NCBI RefSeq assembly: GCF_024519435.1
Contig: NZ_JALJRZ010000012.1
Span: 1-64,000, forward strand
DNA: 64,000 bases
DNA from: Terrabacter sp. Ter38
GTDB lineage: Bacteria; Actinomycetota; Actinomycetes; Actinomycetales; Dermatophilaceae
Reading direction: 5' to 3'
Under the pieces are notes generated by a model, which was given only the letters and a program-made list of their open reading frames with translations, ran no database searches and was not told the DNA's origin. Every line of letters begins with the position of its first letter. Within the stretch, counting starts at the first letter, position 1. A program made the position numbers and the translations under genes. Below are positions 61,521 to 64,000 of this stretch, in pieces.

Positions 61521-62314
61521 TGTTCGAGCGCTATTCCCGGATCTGGGCGCGCCGAGCCATCCTCCAGACCCTGGTGCGGCGTGACCTGCGGGTCCGCTAC
61601 GCCCGCAGCTGGTTGGGGTACCTCTGGACCATCATCGACCCTCTGGCGATGGCCCTCATCTACTTCCTGGTCTTCGCGGTGATCTTCAAGCGACCGGATG
61701 CAGGACACAAGCCCTACTTCCTGTTCCTCATCATCGGACTGCTTCCATGGCAGTGGTTCAACGCCTCGATCAACGAGACCGCCCGCGCCCTGGTGGCCGA
61801 GGCCAAGCTCGTCCGGTCGACGAACCTGCCCCGTGAGCTCTGGGTGATCCGTGCCGTCATCGCCAAGGGCATCGAGTTCCTGTTGTCCCTGCCGGTGCTC
61901 CTGGCCTTCGTGATCTTCTACGTCATCAAGGGGGACACGACCCTGAACTGGCGTATCGTCCTCTTCCCGGTGGCACTCGTCCTCCAGTTCATCCTCCTGA
62001 CGGGGATCGGACTGCTCCTGGCTCCGGCGACGGTGCTCGCCGACGACACGATCCGCCTCGTCCGGATCGTGCTGCGCATGCTCTTCTACGGCACTCCCAT
62101 CATCTACACGCTCGACAAGGCTCCCGACTGGCTGCAGACGGTTCTGTGGTTCAACCCGCTGAGCGGCATCCTCGAGCTCTACCGGGCAGGCTTCTTCCCG
62201 GAGCGCATCCAGCTGGCGCCGCTGCTCATCGGCGCCAGCATGTCGGTCGGGTTCCTCGTGTGGGGTTCCCTCTCATTCGCACGCATGGAGCGTGCCGTCC
62301 TCAAGGAGATCTGA
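61520..62314 (+). CDS. wzm: ABC-2 type polysaccharide export permease, Wzm-like
   Basis: A 264-residue six-helix permease: LVRRDLRVRYARSWLGYLWTIIDPLAMALIYFLVF (amphipathic helix then first membrane helices, quoted in outline), LLPWQWFNASINETARALV, LPRELWVIRAVIAKGIEF, and FYGTPIIYTLDKAPDWLQTVLWFNPLSGILELYRAGFF at the C-terminal side. It carries undecaprenyl-linked polysaccharide or teichoic-type polymer out of the cell with the ATPase next door. ATG overlaps the glycosyltransferase stop (TGATG), with GAAGGAGAGG upstream. Confidence 0.9.
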   Translation: MFERYSRIWARRAILQTLVRRDLRVRYARSWLGYLWTIIDPLAMALIYFLVFAVIFKRPDAGHKPYFLFLIIGLLPWQWFNASINETARALVAEAKLVRSTNLPRELWVIRAVIAKGIEFLLSLPVLLAFVIFYVIKGDTTLNWRIVLFPVALVLQFILLTGIGLLLAPATVLADDTIRLVRIVLRMLFYGTPIIYTLDKAPDWLQTVLWFNPLSGILELYRAGFFPERIQLAPLLIGASMSVGFLVWGSLSFARMERAVLKEI

Positions 62315-62315
62315 G

Positions 62316-63092
62316 ATGGGATCCCTCGCTGGTCACGAGGCCGGCACACCGAGCGCCCGGGACGTCATCACCGCTGACGGTCTGGGGATCGAGTTCTACC
62401 GGTCCCGACGGCGCAAGCTCTCCTTGCGTGAGATGGCGCTGCGCCGCGAGAACACCGCCCCCAAGGAGACCTTCTGGGCACTGAAGGACGTCTCGTTCAG
62501 CGTCGGTCCGGGGGAGGCCGTCGGGCTCGTCGGCTCGAACGGCGGTGGGAAGAGCACGTTGCTCAAGATGATCGCCGGCGTTCTGCTGCCCGACGAGGGC
62601 TCGGTGAAGGTCCAGGGCGGCGTCGCCCCGCTCATCGAGCTCACCGGAGGTTTTCTCGGCGAGCTGTCGGCGCGCGAGAACGTCCTGCTGACGGCGGGTC
62701 TCCACGGCCTCGACAAGCACGAGATCAGCGAGCGCTTCGACGACATCGTCGACTTTGCCGGACCTCAGGTCAGGCAGGGCCTCGACATGCCCTTCAGGCA
62801 CTTCTCCTCCGGAATGCAGGTCCGCCTGGGCTTCGCACTCATCACGACGCTCGACGAGCCCATCGTCCTCGTGGACGAGGTGCTGGCCGTGGGTGACCGG
62901 GCGTTCCGCGAGAAGTGCTACCAGCGCATGGAGGATCTTCTGTCACAAGGGCGCACCCTCTTCCTGGTGTCGCACTCGGAAGCCGACCTCCGACGGTTCT
63001 GCACGCGCGGCCTCTATCTCCAGTCGGGACGCCTCGTCGCCGACGGACCGATGGAGGACGTTCTGGAGCAGTACAACGCCTCGTCGGCGTGA
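62316..63092 (+). CDS. wzt: ABC polysaccharide export ATPase, Wzt-like
   Basis: A 258-residue ATPase: WALKDVSFSVGPGEAVGLVGSNGGGKSTLLKMIAGVLLPDEG with Walker A GSNGGGKST (about residue 75), signature HFSSGMQVRLGFAL, Walker B IVLVDEVLAVGD, and H loop LVSHSEADL. It has a ~45-residue head with a REMALRRENTAPKETFWAL segment typical of TagH/Wzt proteins, and no C-terminal carbohydrate-binding domain, so it should be a Wzt of the TagH-like short form. ATG 62316 has AAGGAG 7 nt upstream. Its TGA abuts the stop of the convergent last gene. Confidence 0.9.
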   Translation: MGSLAGHEAGTPSARDVITADGLGIEFYRSRRRKLSLREMALRRENTAPKETFWALKDVSFSVGPGEAVGLVGSNGGGKSTLLKMIAGVLLPDEGSVKVQGGVAPLIELTGGFLGELSARENVLLTAGLHGLDKHEISERFDDIVDFAGPQVRQGLDMPFRHFSSGMQVRLGFALITTLDEPIVLVDEVLAVGDRAFREKCYQRMEDLLSQGRTLFLVSHSEADLRRFCTRGLYLQSGRLVADGPMEDVLEQYNASSA

Positions 63093-64000
63093 TCAGGAGT
63101 CGACCGCGGCGGCGGCCCGGTCGAAGGCCGTGGTGTCGAGCGCGGTGACGAGGACTGCGGCGGCCCACGAGGGCACGGCCCGGTCCGTCACGGCTGTGGC
63201 CTGGCGCACCACCAGGACACAGCCACGCGTCGCCAGCTCGGCGATCAGGTCACTCGTCGCGGCATCGTCGGGCGTGCCCACCTCGACGTAGCCGACGTCG
63301 GGGCTCTGCGCCGCCCACTCGAGGTCGGCGACGGAGCGGGCGACGAGTCCGAGGCTGCGGGCCAGACCCTCCGCCCGGTAGCGCTGAGCGCGCTCCCATC
63401 CACGAGCGGCGGTGACGGCGTCGGGGAAGACGAGGGCGTCGACTCCGCGGCGACCCAGGTTGGCGAAGCTGCGCTCGACCGATGCCTCGACGGCGACCCC
63501 GTATGCCTCTGGGCACGCGTCATCCTCGAGCGCCGGGGCCCACAGTCGGCAGATCAACCCGAATCGCTTGACGAGGGCCGGCTCGGCAGAGCTGCGCAAG
63601 AGCTCTTCACTGCGTCCGTCGGCACGACCGACGTCCACATGTGTGACACCACGTTCGATGGCGCCCGCCAGGAGCCCCCGCAGGCGCTCGGCGCGCTCCG
63701 CCGGCTTGCTCGAGTCGTGCGCCGGGTCGTCCCCGTCGAACGCCTGGGCAGAGAGGACGACTCGTGACAGGCGTCCGGCGGCGGACATCGCCGACGGAAT
63801 CTGGGGACCTGCGGCGTCGACACTGCTGGCGAGGTCGTTCATGAACTCGAGCCACGGGCGCCCGACCGGGTCCGCGACGTCGTCGAACAGGCTCGAGACG
63901 CGCACGTAGTCGCCGAGGGTGTCGACGGTGGCCCGGTACGCGTGGACGTCGTCGGGGCAGCCCTGCGGCACGAACAAGAGCTCACCGAGCGTGCGGCGCA
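63093..64000 (-). CDS. Aldo/keto-reductase-like protein (partial), possible cytidylyltransferase fusion
   Basis: An open frame of at least 302 codons that runs off the right edge; no good start is inside the window. From ~63725 leftward it resembles the aldo/keto reductase barrel: LRGLLAGAIERGVTHVDVGRADGRSEELL, VKRFGLICRL, VEASVERSFANLGRRGVDALVF, LGLVARSVADLEWA. The usual Tyr of the IDTAxxYG motif is absent (VDVGRADG), so catalysis is doubtful. The part before (ATVDTLGDYVRVSSLF) looks like the tail of a nucleotidyltransferase, as in SpsF-AKR fusions of glycan loci (inference). The stop codons of this gene and wzt touch (TGATCA). Confidence 0.65.
   Translation of the reverse strand, partial: RRTLGELLFVPQGCPDDVHAYRATVDTLGDYVRVSSLFDDVADPVGRPWLEFMNDLASSVDAAGPQIPSAMSAAGRLSRVVLSAQAFDGDDPAHDSSKPAERAERLRGLLAGAIERGVTHVDVGRADGRSEELLRSSAEPALVKRFGLICRLWAPALEDDACPEAYGVAVEASVERSFANLGRRGVDALVFPDAVTAARGWERAQRYRAEGLARSLGLVARSVADLEWAAQSPDVGYVEVGTPDDAATSDLIAELATRGCVLVVRQATAVTDRAVPSWAAAVLVTALDTTAFDRAAAAVDS

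Overview
The window comes from the chromosome of a high-GC actinomycete. GC is about 70 percent, coding thirds are almost all G or C, GTG starts are common, and many genes appear leaderless: a TANNNT box lies 6-8 nt before the start codon. The order accA3 - sufE/sseA - maf - accE/accD5 - birA - purK/purE - fadE25, with add, pmm, PNP and lpdA to the left, recalls the Mycobacterium tuberculosis Rv3274c-Rv3313c neighbourhood. Gene content fits Micrococcales (an Intrasporangiaceae-like organism is my guess). The genus cannot be fixed by eye.

Layout. 1-100: 3' end of a 5S rRNA and the rrn terminator. 0.15-10 kb: nucleoside catabolism (cupin, adenosine deaminase, deoC with two aldehyde dehydrogenases, uridine-kinase-like ATPase, racemase, phosphosugar mutase, purine nucleoside phosphorylase). 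PNP and the mutase can feed (deoxy)ribose 5-phosphate to DeoC, and the dehydrogenases can remove the acetaldehyde. 10-24.5 kb: LpdA-type flavoprotein, orphan MT0933-type antitoxin, biotin carboxylase (AccA3 type), tryptophan 2,3-dioxygenase, XRE regulator, a cluster of palindromic repeats, SufE and rhodanese, a MerR-controlled acyl-CoA dehydrogenase/carboxylase operon, a GT-C mannosyltransferase and Maf. 24.6-25.2 kb: remnant of a secreted Ig-repeat protein. 25.2-38 kb: DUF885 protein, a Ser/Thr kinase with PASTA domains broken by a one-base frameshift, AccE/AccD5, BirA, an Rv1264-like cyclase, crotonase, a two-component pair, GtrA protein and PurK/PurE.

38-52.3 kb is the most distinctive region: a full set of genes for CMP-legionaminic acid (a bacterial sialic-acid-like nonulosonate). 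PtmF/LegF/PtmA-like genes run left; a flippase, a KpsS/KpsC-family protein, LegH/LegI/LegG/PtmE/LegB/LegC-like genes run right in a tightly overlapping operon. The gene order resembles the Campylobacter flagellar glycosylation locus. It sits between purE and fadE25, and a GT2 glycosyltransferase plus a Wzm/Wzt-type ABC exporter follow at 60.5-63.1 kb, so the area builds and exports a surface glycan.

52.3-60.3 kb: CPA1 antiporter with a C-terminal UBP-type zinc finger, RecQ, an S66 LD-carboxypeptidase, metY behind a SAM-IV-like riboswitch, and a FadE25-like acyl-CoA dehydrogenase. The last gene runs off the right edge. No tRNA, insertion sequence, prophage or CRISPR array was seen.
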